The notes beneath the pieces are model-generated. The model was not told the DNA's origin. It made no database searches and worked only from the letters and a program-made list of their open reading frames with translations. The position numbers and the translations under genes are program-made. From Halichoerus grypus (lineage: Eukaryota; Chordata; Mammalia; Carnivora; Phocidae), in the NCBI RefSeq assembly GCF_964656455.1, contig NC_135714.1, positions 64,319,850 through 64,383,849 on the forward strand: a DNA stretch of 64,000 nucleotides, given 5' to 3'. This document shows positions 23,358 to 35,786 of the stretch, piece after piece (the first letter of the stretch is position 1; each line of letters starts with the position of its first letter).

Positions 23358-24600
23358 TTATCCAAACTACAATGAGAATAATAAAATTCTTACTTGAAGA
23401 GTATCTGATCACTACTATCTACATTTATTAGGTTAAACACAATACACATGTACTCTGAAGGAGAATTAATTAAATTACCCTATGTAAGATATTACCTGAG
23501 GAACTTTAACCCGTATATGTTTAAATATGAAGGAGGAAAAAGAGACAATATGGAGGAGAGAATACCATGAAATAATTTAATTTCTTGTCATGTTGAATGG
23601 TTTTCCAATTTCTGCTATAGAATTACTTTTGAAAGCCTGTCAATCATTCTGGAGCCCCTTAGAAATATACTTTCCATATTATGTTTATAAATTCCTTTCA
23701 TGGTCAGAGACATGCTTGTGATTTTAGCCTACTATCAGTTCAAAAAACCACCATATTAAAGAAGGGGAGAGCTTAGGACACCAGTAGGCCATGAACTTTT
23801 CAGATGGTAATTTGAAACCATGGTTTGAAAACTATATTTTAAGGGATGGGCTTTGCTCTTTGATCATGTTATTAATCTCTCAGGAATTTAATAACACTTA
23901 AGCCAATTTTACAATTTAACTAAGAGGTAGGCAATAATTATAATAAACTTTAAGTGTCCATAATAGCATGATGGGAAAAGAGAAGGTGAACAATAGAGTG
24001 GATCAGAGTTTTAAAAGTCTTTAATTCTTTAAGTCAATAGGAAGAGAATTATTGGCATTAAAATGGGCTAATTCAGGTGAATTACCAAAAGGTGACTGGC
24101 AAGCCACTACTAAATTAAAATGATTGTTTAAAGCCCACTAGTCCCTTAGGCTGCAGTTGAATCACATCAAAGCCCTAAGCTCTAAGGCTTCTTGTCACTC
24201 CTAACCACGTCTTTGTATACTTGATGATACTTTCCCTACGTTTCTCACTCCTTTCTTTTGGTTTCATCTGCCTCTTTGAATAGATTCTAGTTGTTAAAAA
24301 AGAGTATCAAATTATGTCCTTTTAGGAAAAAAGAGGCCTAGTAGAAATAAAAGCATGGCCACTTCAAAGTCAGTAACTACTACCGAAATTGCTGGAATAA
24401 GGGAAAAAAATAGCAACTTAATATCTCACTCACATTATTGTATTAAAGACTAATTTGTCTTATTTTCAAATTTAATTTGATGAGAATAGTTTTCTTAATA
24501 CAAAAGACACAAAATATTAATGAATCACTTCAACCAGCTCTGGACTATGTCTATTCTAGTAGAAAGGAAAAAGTTCTGCAAAACAAACTTCTTTGCTTAA
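23358..24600. other. Gene-free AT-rich stretch between duplicate copies
   Basis: No repeat or gene recognised. Runs up to the TSD of the L1 insertion. Confidence 0.4.
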
Positions 24601-24610
24601 ATGTCTTTTA

Positions 24611-25395
24611 TTTTATTTTATTTTATTTTATTTTGTTATTTAAATGTTTTATTTATTTATTTTTTTTTAAATTTTTAATTGTTATGTTAATCCCCATACA
24701 TTACATCATTAGTTTTAGATATAGTGTTCCATGATTCATTGTTTGTGCGTAACACCCAGTGCTCCATGCAGAACATGCCCTCCTCAATACCCATCACCAG
24801 GCTAACCCATCCTCCCACCCCCCTCCCCTCTAGAACCCTCAGTTTGTTTCTCAGAGTCCATCGTCTCTCATGGTTCATCTCCCCCTCCGATTTCCCCCCC
24901 TTCATTCTTCCCCTCCTGCTACATTCTTCTTCTTTTTTTCTTTCTTAACATATATTGCATTATTTGTTTCAGAGGTACAGATCTGAGATTCAACAGTCTT
25001 GCACAATTTACAGCGCTTACCAGAGCACATACCCTCCCCAGTGTCCATCACCCAGTCACCCCATCCCTCCCACCCCACCCCCCACTCCAGCAAGCCTCAG
25101 TTTGTTTCCTGAGATTAAGAATTCCTCATATCAGTGAGGTCATATGATACATGTCTTTCTCTGTTTGACTTATTTCGCTCAGCATAATACCCTCCAGTTC
25201 CATCCACGTCGTTGCAAATGGCAAGATCTCATTCCTTTTGATGGCTGCATAATATTCCATTGTATATATATACCACATCTTCTTTATCCATTCATCTGTT
25301 GATGGACATCTTGGCTCTTTCCACAGTTTGGCTATTGTGGACATTGCTGCTATAAACATCGGGGTGCACGTACCCTTTCGGGTCCCTACTTTTGT
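24611..25395 (-). mobile_element. 5'-truncated young carnivore L1, antisense
   Basis: From left to right: T-rich tail with (TTTTA)n, 3' UTR blocks (CCATACATTACATCATTAG; CAGTGCTCCATGCAGAACAT; a C-rich GATTTCCCCCC), a second 3' UTR block (TTTCAGAGGTACAGATCTGA), then ORF2 C-terminus. TSD ATGTCTTTTA at 24601-24610 and 25396-25405. The length of about 785 bp marks a typical 5' truncation. Confidence 0.93.
25126..25359 (-). pseudogene. L1 ORF2 C-terminal remnant
   Basis: An open minus-strand frame of 77 codons. It contains KLWKEPRCPSTDEWIKKMW and YTMEYYAAIKRNEI, the conserved C-terminal segment of mammalian L1 ORF2. The endonuclease and reverse-transcriptase domains are absent because the element is 5'-truncated, so it cannot be functional. 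The frame looks less decayed than in the copy at 640-1335. Confidence 0.9.
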
Positions 25396-25461
25396 ATGTC
25401 TTTTAATGTAACAAACACCAAAAACTGCATGCAGTACTTCCTAGCATTTTATTCTACGTAA

Positions 25462-25761
25462 GAAAATGATCTGAATTTATTTTTTTAATACCATTTGTTT
25501 TAACTTTCACATCCAAAGAAATGTTTTTAAACCAGACACCAGTTATTGCAATGTCCCCACCAAGTCCTTTTCCATTAAAAATAAGATTTCTTGAGGGATA
25601 AAAACATCTAGAAATATATTTGTACATAGAGGATACTAAATACGAAATTAGGGTAAAAGCAGAGATTGTTGTTGAAACAAACGATCCTCCACACTGTATT
25701 GTTACAGAAAAGTCTAACATTATTATCCAAGTTGTCTGTGTTAATTGATCTGATTTCCTAG
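25462..25761. repeat. Direct repeat unit, copy 2 (unclassified)
   Basis: Second copy of the unit at 23061-23357, beginning about 55 bp beyond the right TSD of the L1. An 88-codon minus-strand ORF (25454-25720) spans it and includes GGDIAITGVWFKNISLDVKV. The matching stretch in copy 1 is frameshifted. Neither copy has an evident poly(A) tail or clear TSD. Confidence 0.9.
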
Positions 25762-26035
25762 ATAATAGCTATGCTCTTCAGCTCATTTTGTCTGTAGCAC
25801 AATCTTTCAATTAAAAAAAAATGGGCAAAAACTTGGCATTCATAATAACCTGCCTAAGTCTTTGAAAAGTTTACATATTTCTATACTATGTTTCTTATCA
25901 GAATGATTATGATTAGTTTATGGGCCAACAGTTAAGACACAAGAAGTTTAAATTTTTTTCTGCTAACTTTATAATTAGAATGAAAAGAAAATATGTCATA
26001 GGGAGTTAGGGAAATAAGATGTGAAGACATAAATT
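25762..26035. other. Gene-free AT-rich stretch
   Basis: Unassigned sequence between duplicate copy 2 and the following L1 tail. Confidence 0.4.
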
Positions 26036-26039
26036 ATAT

Positions 26040-26405
26040 AAATGATTCCTTTGCCTCATGGAATCTATAGAACACTGTTGAATCACAGACCTGTACCTCT
26101 GAAACAAATAATACATTATATGTTAAAAAAAAAAAAAGAAGAAGAAGAAGAAGATAGCAGGAAGGGAAGAATGAAAGGGGGGAAATCAGAGGGGGAGACG
26201 AACCATGAGAGACGATGGACTCTGAGAAACAAACTGAGGGTTCTAGAGGGGAGGGGGGTGGGAGGATGGGTTAGCCTGGTGATGGGTATTAAAGAGGGCC
26301 CGTTCTGCATGGAGCACTGAGTGTTATATGCAAACAATGAATCATGGAACACTACATCAAAAACTAACGCTGTAATGTATGGTGATTAACATAACATAAA
26401 AAAAG
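26040..26405 (+). mobile_element. Young carnivore L1 3' UTR fragment, sense
   Basis: GGAATCTATAGAACACTGTT, CTGTACCTCTGAAACAAATA, a (GAA)n run, GAGACGATGGACTCTGAGAA, TTAGCCTGGTGATGGGTATT and GGTGATTAACATAACATAAA. It is the reverse complement of the 3' UTR blocks at 24.7-24.95 and 40.8-41.1 kb. No ORF2 remains. Confidence 0.92.
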
Positions 26406-26504
26406 AACTCAACTGTCCTTTTTTGGGGGGTGGTAATTATATACTTAATGCTAAATCATTTTCTCTTGCAGACACACATATCCATTTATCTGATAATGTG
26501 TTCA

Positions 26505-26760
26505 CTTAATAATATTTTGGAAATCTTGTATGTGTAAGGCTCTGGGAGAACAAAAGGAGAATTTAACATAAAACCTGTGCTGAAGGAGCTTATGGTTAAG
26601 TGTGTCTGATAATTTACATGATCATAATGCAAGAAAGATCAAGTCAAAAGTATATGCATTACTGTAGGGGAGCAATATATGATACCTAATGGAAAAACAG
26701 GAAATTTGGTCATCTCTGACCTTCAGGAAAATAGTTGCCATCTTAAAGCTGGTTAGGGAT
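26505..26760 (-). repeat. Ancient L2 3'-end fragment, antisense (probable)
   Basis: GTATGTGTAAGGCTCTGGGA and GTGCTGAAGGAGCTTATGGT resemble the reverse complement of the L2 3' end. Diverged. Confidence 0.5.
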
Positions 26761-26776
26761 CTGATTATCATGTTTA

Positions 26777-26982
26777 TTTATTTATTTATTATTTATTTTT
26801 TAAAATTATTTATTTATTTATTTATTTGAGAGAGAGAGAGAGAGCACAGGAGGGGGGAGTGTCAGAGGGAGAAGCAGACTCCCTGCTAACCAGGGAACCC
26901 GATGTGGGACTCGATCTCGGGACTCCAGGATCATGACCTGAGCTGAAGGCAGTCGCTTAACCAACTGAGCCGCCCAGGCGCC
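26777..26982 (-). mobile_element. SINEC (Can-SINE), antisense
   Basis: (TTTA)n tail on the left, CAACTGAGCCGCCCAGGCGC on the right. Perfect 16-bp TSD CTGATTATCATGTTTA at 26761-26776 and 26983-26998. Confidence 0.97.
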
Positions 26983-27114
26983 CTGATTATCATGTTTAAA
27001 AGGCAGTTGGGAAAGGAGTGTAAAGAAGTTTTTTTAGTAAGTCTACCTTTCAGTGTGTAGTTAGAATATTATCAGAGTAACCTGTCAGAGCTCATATTCA
27101 CAAGAGCAGCAGTT

Positions 27115-27205
27115 GTGTTCTTTCTAATTCTATTTCAGCACCTAGTTCATGGCTTTGATGTAATAAGGGTTCAGCAAATATTTATTGAATGAATGAGTGG
27201 GTTAG
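27115..27205 (+). repeat. L2 3'-end tail, sense
   Basis: ATTTCAGCACCTAGTTCATG and GCAAATATTTATTGAATGAA match the L2 3' terminus. Confidence 0.6.
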
Positions 27206-28960
27206 GACAAAGATAGATGAGTTTTCATTGGATTTAGCAATCAATTTATTTGCAACTTTGGCAAGATCTGGTATGTTAATGAAATGTCTAGTTTCACAAT
27301 GTGTTGAGGACTAAATGAGAGGTGTCTAAACATAAGCCTGTGGGCAGCAGCACTTTCAGAATTTTGATTCTGGAGTAGGAAGGAAACTAGTTTGAGTGCG
27401 GGTTTCTATTGTTTTAGATCAAAAAGATCAGAGTATGTTGAAATGCTGGTGAGAAGCCTCCTGAAAGTAGACAATGTAATTAACAAAGCTGGCTCCATGA
27501 AAAGCTGTCACAGGTATGATGCATACCATGAGAAGATAAATTACCTGTGTCTAGGTGGCCAAATCCCTTTCCTACTGTAACAAGAGGGAAGACAGAAAAC
27601 ATGCATGTAGATACTGCTACGTCTATAGATCTGATGGCAGAAAATTGAGGTAATTCTATTGGCTTTAATTTTTGTTGTGTGATATTAAGCTTATTATTTT
27701 ATATTGAGCAAGGATGTAGCCAGAGCTTTGAGAGGAGTAGAGACATTTTGAAATAGCTGTATGGGGAATGGGAAGAGAGCATTCACTAGTGAAACCAAAA
27801 AGTATTTCTAGACCCGAGTGAGTGAGCTGTTGGTGTTGGAGGCCACAGATTTGTGGTGACACTGACATGCATTGCTTATTTTCTCAGGCTAGTTCAACTG
27901 TCCAGGTACAGAAGGCAGATACTGAGTTTAAATCAGTGAGTGTGTGGTATAGGAACAAGCAAGGGAGTTCAGGTCATGGTAAGAGTGATTGATGTACTGC
28001 ATTGTGGAATTGAATATGAGAAGAAATCAAGTGAAGACATGAGTGAATTATTTGTTAGGGAGTAAGCAGAAGCATTTGGGAACTGGTTGCTTTGCTGAGA
28101 TCTAAGACCTAATACAAGAGAGAGAAAAGCTGAGTGGTAGAGCTGGGATAATGGGAGCTGTACTGCAGTTATTTGAATTTCAGAGTTTGGTAGTGGATCA
28201 GTTATGGGTGATGACAAGGTCCAGGCATGGACATGAGAGTTGGATGGTAATGTGGAATAAAAGTGAGGTTTACCAAAGGTGAGGAAGTAAAGGAACTGAG
28301 AGATCAAGATTGTCCTTTCAGATTTGGAGACACCCAAGATGATACTAGCAGTTGGTGTATAGGAAATGATGCTGAGATGTACAAAAGCCTTCAGGGAATG
28401 TAGAGGCATGACCAAGAGTTTGGTAGATGAATAGTAATGAGAGATAGAGGGCGGACAGCTGGAGTGCTACATAAGCCTTTAAAAATCAAAGGGTCTCAGG
28501 GAATTCTGTAGGCATAAAGATCTAGAGGCATCACTGAGAATGGCTGCTAATCCTGACTCCAACATAAAACACAATATGAGAAAATGAATAGATTTTACTT
28601 GTGAGTTTTGTATGGGAGAACTAGGTTTGAATTAAGGTGAGGACACAGAGAAAATAATCACTGAAAATGTCCAGAATGCAGGCCAATTTATTTTTTCATG
28701 AAAACATTTTTTTGGTAGTTTTAAGAGGGAGGAAAACACTGAAATGTGTGGTCAGGTGAAAAGAATTACAGAATAGTACAGTGATATGAATTTAAGAGAG
28801 AGAAAATGGCTGAAGAAGCTTGTGCCTTGGGTGGTGACCAAAGAAAGATAATGGGACTGTGTGAGGCATGATGGCTTAATATGGCCATTGGTTTCCCCAC
28901 CCAGGTGAATGAGAGAGTATGAGATCCTCAGGTTGCTCAGAATTAGTCATCTGTGGCCTA
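27206..28960. other. Gene-free stretch, probably ancient repeat debris
   Basis: G/A-rich on the plus strand from about 27.65 to 28.9 kb, in a style like reverse-complemented old LINE or LTR sequence, but I cannot name it. A 148-codon minus ORF (27969-28415) lies here; it is Ser/Leu/Thr-rich with no recognisable domain. Confidence 0.4.
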
Positions 28961-28964
28961 GGTT

Positions 28965-29195
28965 AGCATTTAAACTAGGTCCTGAAAAAGTGAGTAGGAC
29001 TTTGCTTAGAAAAGAAGCACGGGAGGGTATAATAGGCAGAAGGAATAGCACACTAAGATCTACATAAAAGTATGAAAATACTTGTCAAGAAAGTGAATGC
29101 TGAAAAGTTCAGTGTGGCTAAAGCAATAGGATATGTGGGCTGGAATAGTAGTAGACCATAAATACCTTGATTGTGAAGGAGTCAAAAATTTTGTC
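28965..29195 (-). repeat. L2 fragment, antisense (probable)
   Basis: AGGTCCTGAAAAAGTGAGTA, AGGCAGAAGGAATAGCAC and TTCAGTGTGGCTAAAGCAAT follow the reversed L2 3' region in order. Confidence 0.55.
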
Positions 29196-30278
29196 AATGC
29201 TGGCGCTTAAATAAAAATCAGTTTTATTTTTTCATCTCTGCAGTGCCACTCCCTTACGTAGTTACTAGAACTGTGTTAATAATTGTTGAACAAATACATT
29301 TGCAGTGACCTAAAGCCTTGAGGAATAATTAACATGTTTGAATTAGAATTCAGAAAATTTGAGGACAGACTGGAATGGGCCAAAAACAATGAGATATAAT
29401 TAATATAGGACCCAATATGCAGTCTTAGCCTCATGTCCTGAAAGTCAACCACCTAGTGCAGAATGGGAGTGGTGTTATGGTGGTGAGTCAGGCTGAAGAA
29501 CAGTTCAGGACTAGAGAATGTAGGGGTTTTAGTTGATCATAGCCAAACACATGTCAATACTACCAGAAACTGCCAAAAATCATGGGCCCACAAATGTATA
29601 TTGCCTACTAAAAGTTAAAGCAGCAAAGTGGGTAAGAGCCCTGTAACCTACATTATAGTCCACACCTGGATTCTCATTTTGAGTCCTGAGCACATAATTT
29701 TATGAGTCATATAGTAAGTGTTGGGATAGGCCAGGACAGAGGGAGGTATAGAAGAGAGAATTTCTACCTCTTCCCTGCCTCCACATCTCCATTCTAGGCA
29801 ATCACTAGTTTGGAGTCTCACTAGAGAGCCAGCAACAGATGTTTGGAGATAGCACGAAAAAAGGACATGTTGACTTCTAAAGCTCTTTAAAAGCTCTTTG
29901 TTTAACTTTCTATGTGTTTACTTTGTTTTGAGTACCTAATATGTTTAATTGTTTGATTGCATTATGTAGCACAACCAGACAGAAAAAAGCCTGGCTGACT
30001 GACTGTTCTGGGAGGGGCATTCCTTAACTCATTTTATCTCCTCTGAGCACCAAAATATTGACTGTACCAGCCAGGTGGGGTATATCTTAGCAGTATCTTA
30101 GTGTTCACCAGGTCCTGTTCTCCAACTGCATTCTTCTGTGATATCCTTCTTTCATACACTAGGGAGGGTTATGTTTTACTCAGATTGGCCCAAAGAATGT
30201 ATTTATTGTTTAAGATTCTTTTCTTTCCTTAAAATATCCTCTTTGCCTTTAATATGTAAGTATGAAGACGTTTCTCAA
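29196..30278. other. Gene-free stretch, unassigned
   Basis: No feature recognised before the start of the long L1. Confidence 0.4.
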
Positions 30279-31387
30279 GGAGATAGTGTCAGCATCATGG
30301 CAAAATAAGATGTCACTTGTTTTTGTCCCCTCCTCCCATAACAACAAAAATTTGGCATTCATCCATGGACAAAAGTGCCTTTGTGGAAGTTGTGGGATCT
30401 AGCACCATATGCCAAGGGATCTGGAAAGAGTCTTACCCATCTATGCATTGGGTAATAGCCTGACAGACCTCAGTATCTGTGAACCAGTTCCAGTCCCTCT
30501 TGGCAGTGGTTTGGAACACCCAGAGAGCACTGACTTGGGCAGTCTTCTACAGAGAAACAAGAGAGCCTTTGTGGAAGTCCAACTTTCCAGAGAAGTTTCA
30601 GCACCCTCTTGGAGCAGAAAAAAATATATGTTCGGACAAATTGCAGTGGATAAGAAGAATAGCTTGACTTTGCCCAAATTACCCATTCTTTAAGATCACA
30701 CAGCTTAGCACTAAATGAGACCTATTTGGCCTGAGATTTCTCCTGCGGGGGAAGGGAGAGCTGGTGAATGAGTAACTAGCTTTTCCAGCTGTGTAGGATG
30801 CTGCCAAAGAGACTCATTTCTCTCTCACAGCATCTAGAGTCCTAAATTGGGAGCTCCATGGCTAGGGGGAGGAAAGAGATAAGGAGATTCTCATGGATAT
30901 AGTTCCTGCTGACTGCATAGTGGACTCCATCAAGAAGCCCACCAATGAGATGCTGGGGAAGCCTATGTGTGAATACCCCCTGCTGGCCCTTGGGCACCCC
31001 CAGCACCTGCATGCCTCACAAGCACCTCACCCCACTCTTTAGCCTTTTTAGCATGAGTTTAGAGCAGGGAAAGTGAGTTTTAGTAGAAGGCTAGTGAGCA
31101 TGCACAGAAAGAAGGCCAGGGTCTGTAGGCCAGAGGGAAACCACAAACTTGAGCTGTATGGTTAACTCAGGAAAACCAAAGAGAGGTTATCAGCAACCAG
31201 CCTGTTGCATTGTAGGATTGAGAAGACAGAGAAGCTTCAGATTTCTGCCACAAGAAAGGATAAGAAGTATGGAGCAGGTAGATTCATATAAGGTCTGAGA
31301 AAGCCTCAGTATTTCTAACAGGACTGACAGAAAGTATTTCTATCCTGAAGGCAGTTGGTAAGTTTGGAGGAGGTGACGGCTATGTCA

Positions 31388-31420
31388 AATGAAGTGAAGT
31401 GAAGTGAGGTGAAGACAGCA
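31388..31420. repeat. (GAAGT)n-like short tandem repeat
   Basis: Four to five units of GAAGT/GAGGT in the L1 5' portion. Confidence 0.8.
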
Positions 31421-31678
31421 ACACAAAAGTCCAAGGAACATAAAAAATCAAGGAAACATGCTATCATGGAATTAGATTCAAAGATATGGAGAAATACAAT
31501 TTATTCAGTAAGGAATTCAGAATAGTTGTTTTAAGGAAACTCCATGAGCTACCAGCAAACACAGAAAGATAATTCAGTTAACACCAGGAAAACAATACAT
31601 GAACACAATGAGAAATTTAACAAAGCAATAGCAGTCATAAAAAAGAATCAAACAGAAATTATGGAGGTGAAGAATTCA

Positions 31679-31718
31679 AAGAATGAAATGAAATGAAATG
31701 AAAATGAAAAAAAAAAAA
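31679..31718. repeat. (AAATG)n and poly(A) tract
   Basis: GAATGAAATGAAATGAAATG followed by a 13-A run, inside the old L1. Confidence 0.9.
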
Positions 31719-32933
31719 ATCAGTAGAGGGCATGAACGTCAGAATAGACCCAACAGAAAAAGAATATGTGAGTTAGAAGATAAGAACACCCTCAACAGAG
31801 AGCAAAGGAAAAAGGATGAAAAAGAGTGAAGAAAGCCTATGTGATCTAAGGGACAGCATCAAAAAAACTAATATGTGATTTATTAGAGTTCTAGAAGGAG
31901 AAGAGAGGGAGAAAGGGGTAGAAAGCTTATTGGAAGAAATAATGGCTGAGAACTCCCCAAACCTGGAGAGAGATTTAGACATACACATTCATGAAGCTAA
32001 TAGATTCCCTCATTATTTCAATTCCAAATGATCTTCTCCAAGACACGTTTTAATAAAACTGTCAAAAATCAAAAAGAGAGAATCCTAAAAGTATCAAGAG
32101 AAGATTATAACCTACAAAGAAACTCCCATTAAACTATCAGCAGATTTCTCAGCAGAAACTTTACAGTCCAGAAAAGAGTGGGTTGATATAATCAAACGGC
32201 TGATAGAGAAAAAAAATTGCCAAGCAAGAATATCCAGCACGCTTGTCTTTCAGAGATGAAGGTGAAATAAAGACTTTTCCAGACAAACAGGAGCTGAGGG
32301 AATTCATTGTCACTAGACCAGCCTTATAAGAAGTGCTGAAAGGAGTTCATTAAATTGAAATGAAAGTACAGTAATTAGTGACTTGAAAACATGAAAATAT
32401 ACAACACATGAGTAAAGGTAAATATATAGTCAAGTTCAGATTATTATAATATGGTGGTGTGTTAAACACTTAAGTATAGTATAAAGGTTAAATGACGAGA
32501 GTATTAATAGCTATAGTTACTGTAATTTGTTAATGAATAACAAAGTAAACAAAGTAAAAAGAGGTAAATTGTGACATTGAAAATATAAAAAGGGAATGTA
32601 AATGGGTAGAGTTATTGTATGCAATTGAAGTTGTTACCAGTATAAAATAGACTGTTATGTTTATATAGGGTGTTTTATGCAAGTTCTATGCTAATCACAA
32701 AGCAATAACCTATAATAGATTCACAAAAGATAAAGAGAAGGGAATTAGTGCATATTACTGATCATTAATTCATGAATTCACAAAGGAAATCATTAAGCCC
32801 CCAAAGGAAAGCCACAATAGAAAAGAAAGGAACAAGGGAACTACAAAATAGTCAAAACAATAAGATAGCATTAGTAAGTCCTTACACATCAACAGTAACT
32901 CTAAGTGGATTGAATTCTCCAATCAAAAGGCAT

Positions 32934-33216
32934 TATATGTTAAGAATAAGAAAAAAAAAAAGAAGAAGATAGCAGGAGGGGAAGAATGAAGGGGGGGAAA
33001 TCGGAGGGGGAGACGATCCATGAGAGATGATGGACTCTGAAAAACAAACTGAGGGTTCTAGAGGGGAGGGGCGTGGGAGGATGGGTTAGCCTGGTGATGG
33101 GTATTAAAGAGGGCACGTTCTGCATGGACCACTGGGTGTTATACAAAAACAATGAATCATGGAACACTACATCAAAAACTAATGATGTAATGTATGGTGA
33201 TTAACATAACAATAAA
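32934..33216 (+). mobile_element. Young L1 3' UTR-only insertion
   Basis: A roughly 280-bp truncated L1 tail (AGAAGAAGATAGCAGGAGGG ... GGTGATTAACATAACAATAA) inside the old L1. TSD AAAAGGCAT at 32925-32933 and 33217-33225. The interrupted host sequence reads on as AAAAGGCATAGCGTGGCTAG. Confidence 0.95.
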
Positions 33217-33411
33217 AAAAGGCATAGCGTGGCTAGATGGATAAAAAGCAAGACTCAACTATGTGCTACTTATAAGAGATTCACTTCAGCTTTAAGGGCA
33301 CACATAGGCTTGAAGTGAAGGGATAGAAAAAAATATATTTCATGCAAGTGGAAAATGAAAGAGAGTAGGGTAGCTGTCATTATATGAGAAAAAATAGACT
33401 TTAAGCCAAAG

Positions 33412-33835
33412 ATGTTAACAAAGACAAAGGATTGTCATTGTATAATGGTAAAGGGGTCATTTTATCAAGATGGTATAATAGTCATAAATATATACATACC
33501 CAACATCAGAGTACCTAGATATATTAAGCAAATACTCAGAGATCTGAAGGGAGACACAGACAACAATACAATAAAAGTAGAGAACTTCAATATCTTAACT
33601 TTCAACAATGGATAGATCATCCAAATACAAAACTAACATGGAAATGTTGGATATGAACCATACTTTAGATCAAGTAGACCTAATAGACATACATAGGACA
33701 TTCTGTCCAACACCAGCAGCATACACATTCTTCACAAGTGCACATGAAATATTCGCCAGGATAGATCATATGATGGGTCACAGAACAAGTTTTAGCAAAC
33801 TTAATAAGTTTGAAATCATACCAAGTATCTTCTCT
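33412..33835 (+). pseudogene. Old L1 ORF2 endonuclease-domain remnant
   Basis: Two adjacent frames together show L1 endonuclease C-terminal sequence: IVINIYIPN at the left, then NHTLDQVDLIDIHRTF and ARIDHMMGH in the second frame (33608-33886), ending at IPSIFS. The first frame reads to the stop just after NGG at about 33613, so a frameshift separates them. The catalytic SDH that should follow IFS is separated by the SINE inserted at 33835. Decayed and not translatable as a whole. Confidence 0.85.
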
Positions 33836-34050
33836 TTCTTTTTAAAAAGATTTTATTTCTTTCTTTTAGAGAGAGAGTATGCATGAGTGGGGGGAAGGGG
33901 CAGAAGAAGAGGGAGAGAGAGAATCTCAAGCAGACTCCATGCTGAGTATGAAGCCCTACCCAAGGCTCAATCTCATGACCCTGAGATCATGACCTGAGCT
34001 GAAACCAAGAGTCAGATGCTTAACCAACTAAGCAACCCCGGGTGTCCCTC
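33835..34050 (-). mobile_element. SINEC, older subfamily, antisense
   Basis: TTTTTAAAAAGATTTTATTT at the left; CAACTAAGCAACCCCGGGTG at the right. Degraded TSD around AGTATCT(T) at 33824 and 34052. Its higher divergence fits an earlier SINE wave. Confidence 0.92.
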
Positions 34051-34599
34051 GAGTATCTTTCCTTACCACAGTGGTGTGAACCTGGAAATGAGAAACCAAA
34101 GGAAAATTACCCTGATACCAAAGCCAGATAAGGACACTACATGAAAAGAAAGCTACAGACCAATATCTCTGATGAATATACATGCAAAAATTCTCAAAAA
34201 ATATTAACAAATCAGATTTAGCACCACATTAAGAGGATCATACACCATAATTAAGTGGAATTTATTCCTGCGATGTAAAGATGGCTCAACATATGCAAAT
34301 CAATAAATATGATACACCACATTAATAGAATGAAAGATAACAATCATATCATCTCAAAAGATGCAGAAAAAGCTTTTGGCAAATAATCTTTCATGATAAA
34401 AACTCTCAACCAATTAGGTTAGAAGGAACATACCTTAATATGGTAAAGCCCTCATAAGGCAAAGTTCACAGCTAACATCACACTCAATGGTGAAAATTTG
34501 AAGTTTTCTTCTAAGATCTGGAACAAGACACTCTCATCACTCTTACTCAACATAGTACTGGAAGTCCTAGCTAGAGCAAGTAGGCAGGGTGAAGAAATA

Positions 34600-35011
34600 A
34601 AAGGCATCTAAATGAGAAATGAAGAAGTAAAATTGTCTGTATTTGCAGATGATATGGTTTTATATATAGAAAATCCTAGACTCAGTCAAAAAGCTGTTGG
34701 AATTAATCAAGGAATTCAGTAAAGTTGCAGGACGTAAAACTAACATACAGAAATCAGGGGTGTTTTTATACACTAACAACCTAACATCTCAAAAAGAAAT
34801 GGAAAAACCGATTCCATTCACAACAGCATCAGAAACAATAAAATACTTAGGAATAAATTTAACCAAGGAGATGAAAGATCTGTACAATGAGAACTACAAG
34901 ACTTTGGTGGAAGAAATTAAGAAGACACAAACAAATGGAAAAATATCCCATGTCGATGGATCAGAAGAATTAATATTGTTAAATGTCCATACTACCCAAA
35001 ACCATCTATAG
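34600..35011 (+). pseudogene. Old L1 ORF2 reverse-transcriptase remnant
   Basis: TTTGCAGATGAT at 34642-34653 encodes FADD, the catalytic motif of LINE reverse transcriptases. A 104-codon open stretch (34697-35011) continues with [20 protein letters not shown] and IKYLGINLTKEMKDLYNENY, the segment that follows the motif in L1 ORF2. The frame is broken upstream (stops around 34.5 kb and at the TAA just before 34612) and downstream. Non-functional. Confidence 0.88.
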
Positions 35012-35590
35012 GTTCAGTGCAATACCTATCATAATTCCAATGGCATTTTCCTTAGAAATAAAAGAAAGTATCCTAAAATTTGTATGGAATGAAAAAGACA
35101 CCATGTAGTCAAAGCGATGCTGAGAATGAAGAACGAAGCTGGAAGCATTATACTTTCTTATTTGAAACTATGCTACAAAGGTACAATAATTAAAACAGTA
35201 TAGTACTGGCATACAAACAGACACATAGACCAATGGATTGAAATAAAGGGTCCAGAAATATACCCTCAAATACACAGTCAACTAATAATTCACAAAGTAG
35301 CCAAAAATTCTTAATGGGATAGGGTACTCTCTTTAACAAATGGTGTTGGGAAACTGGGTAACCATATGAAGAAAATGGTATTGGATCCCTATCTTGCACC
35401 ATCACAAAAATTAACTTGAAATGGCTTACAGACTTAAATATAACACCTGAAGCTACAAAACTCTTAGCAGAAAATGTAGGGGAAAATCTTCACATTGGTC
35501 TTGGCAACACTTTTTACACATGACACCAAAAACACAAGCAATTAAAGCAAAAATTAATACGTGGTGCTATATAAAGCTAAAAAGCTTCTT

Positions 35591-35786
35591 ACAGGGACAT
35601 CTGGGTGGCTCAATCAGTTAAGCGTCTGACTTCGCCTCAAGTCATGATCCCAGGGTCCTGGGATCAAGTCCCACATCGGGCTCCTTGCTCAGCGGGGAGC
35701 CTGCTTCTCCCTCTTTTGCCTGCCTCTCCCCCTGTTTGTGCTCTCTCTCTGACAAATAAATAAATACAATCTTAAAAAAAAAAAAT
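35591..35786 (+). mobile_element. SINEC (Can-SINE)
   Basis: GGGACATCTGGGTGGCTCAA head, GACAAATAAATAAATACAAT tail. TSD AAAAAGCTTCTT at 35579-35590 and 35787-35798. Inserted in the old L1. Confidence 0.96.

Noticed and set aside
24687..24948. Paired ORFs repeated at 26042-26352, 32940-33167 and 40872-41102 (HDSLF...NTQCSMQN...SRTLSLF)
   Set aside because: Recurrence is due to the young L1 3' UTR present in four copies. This is non-coding UTR sequence.
27969..28415. 148-codon minus-strand ORF
   Set aside because: Low-complexity Ser/Leu/Thr composition, no domain, no splice or promoter context, and lies in sequence that looks like old repeat debris. Chance open frame is more likely.
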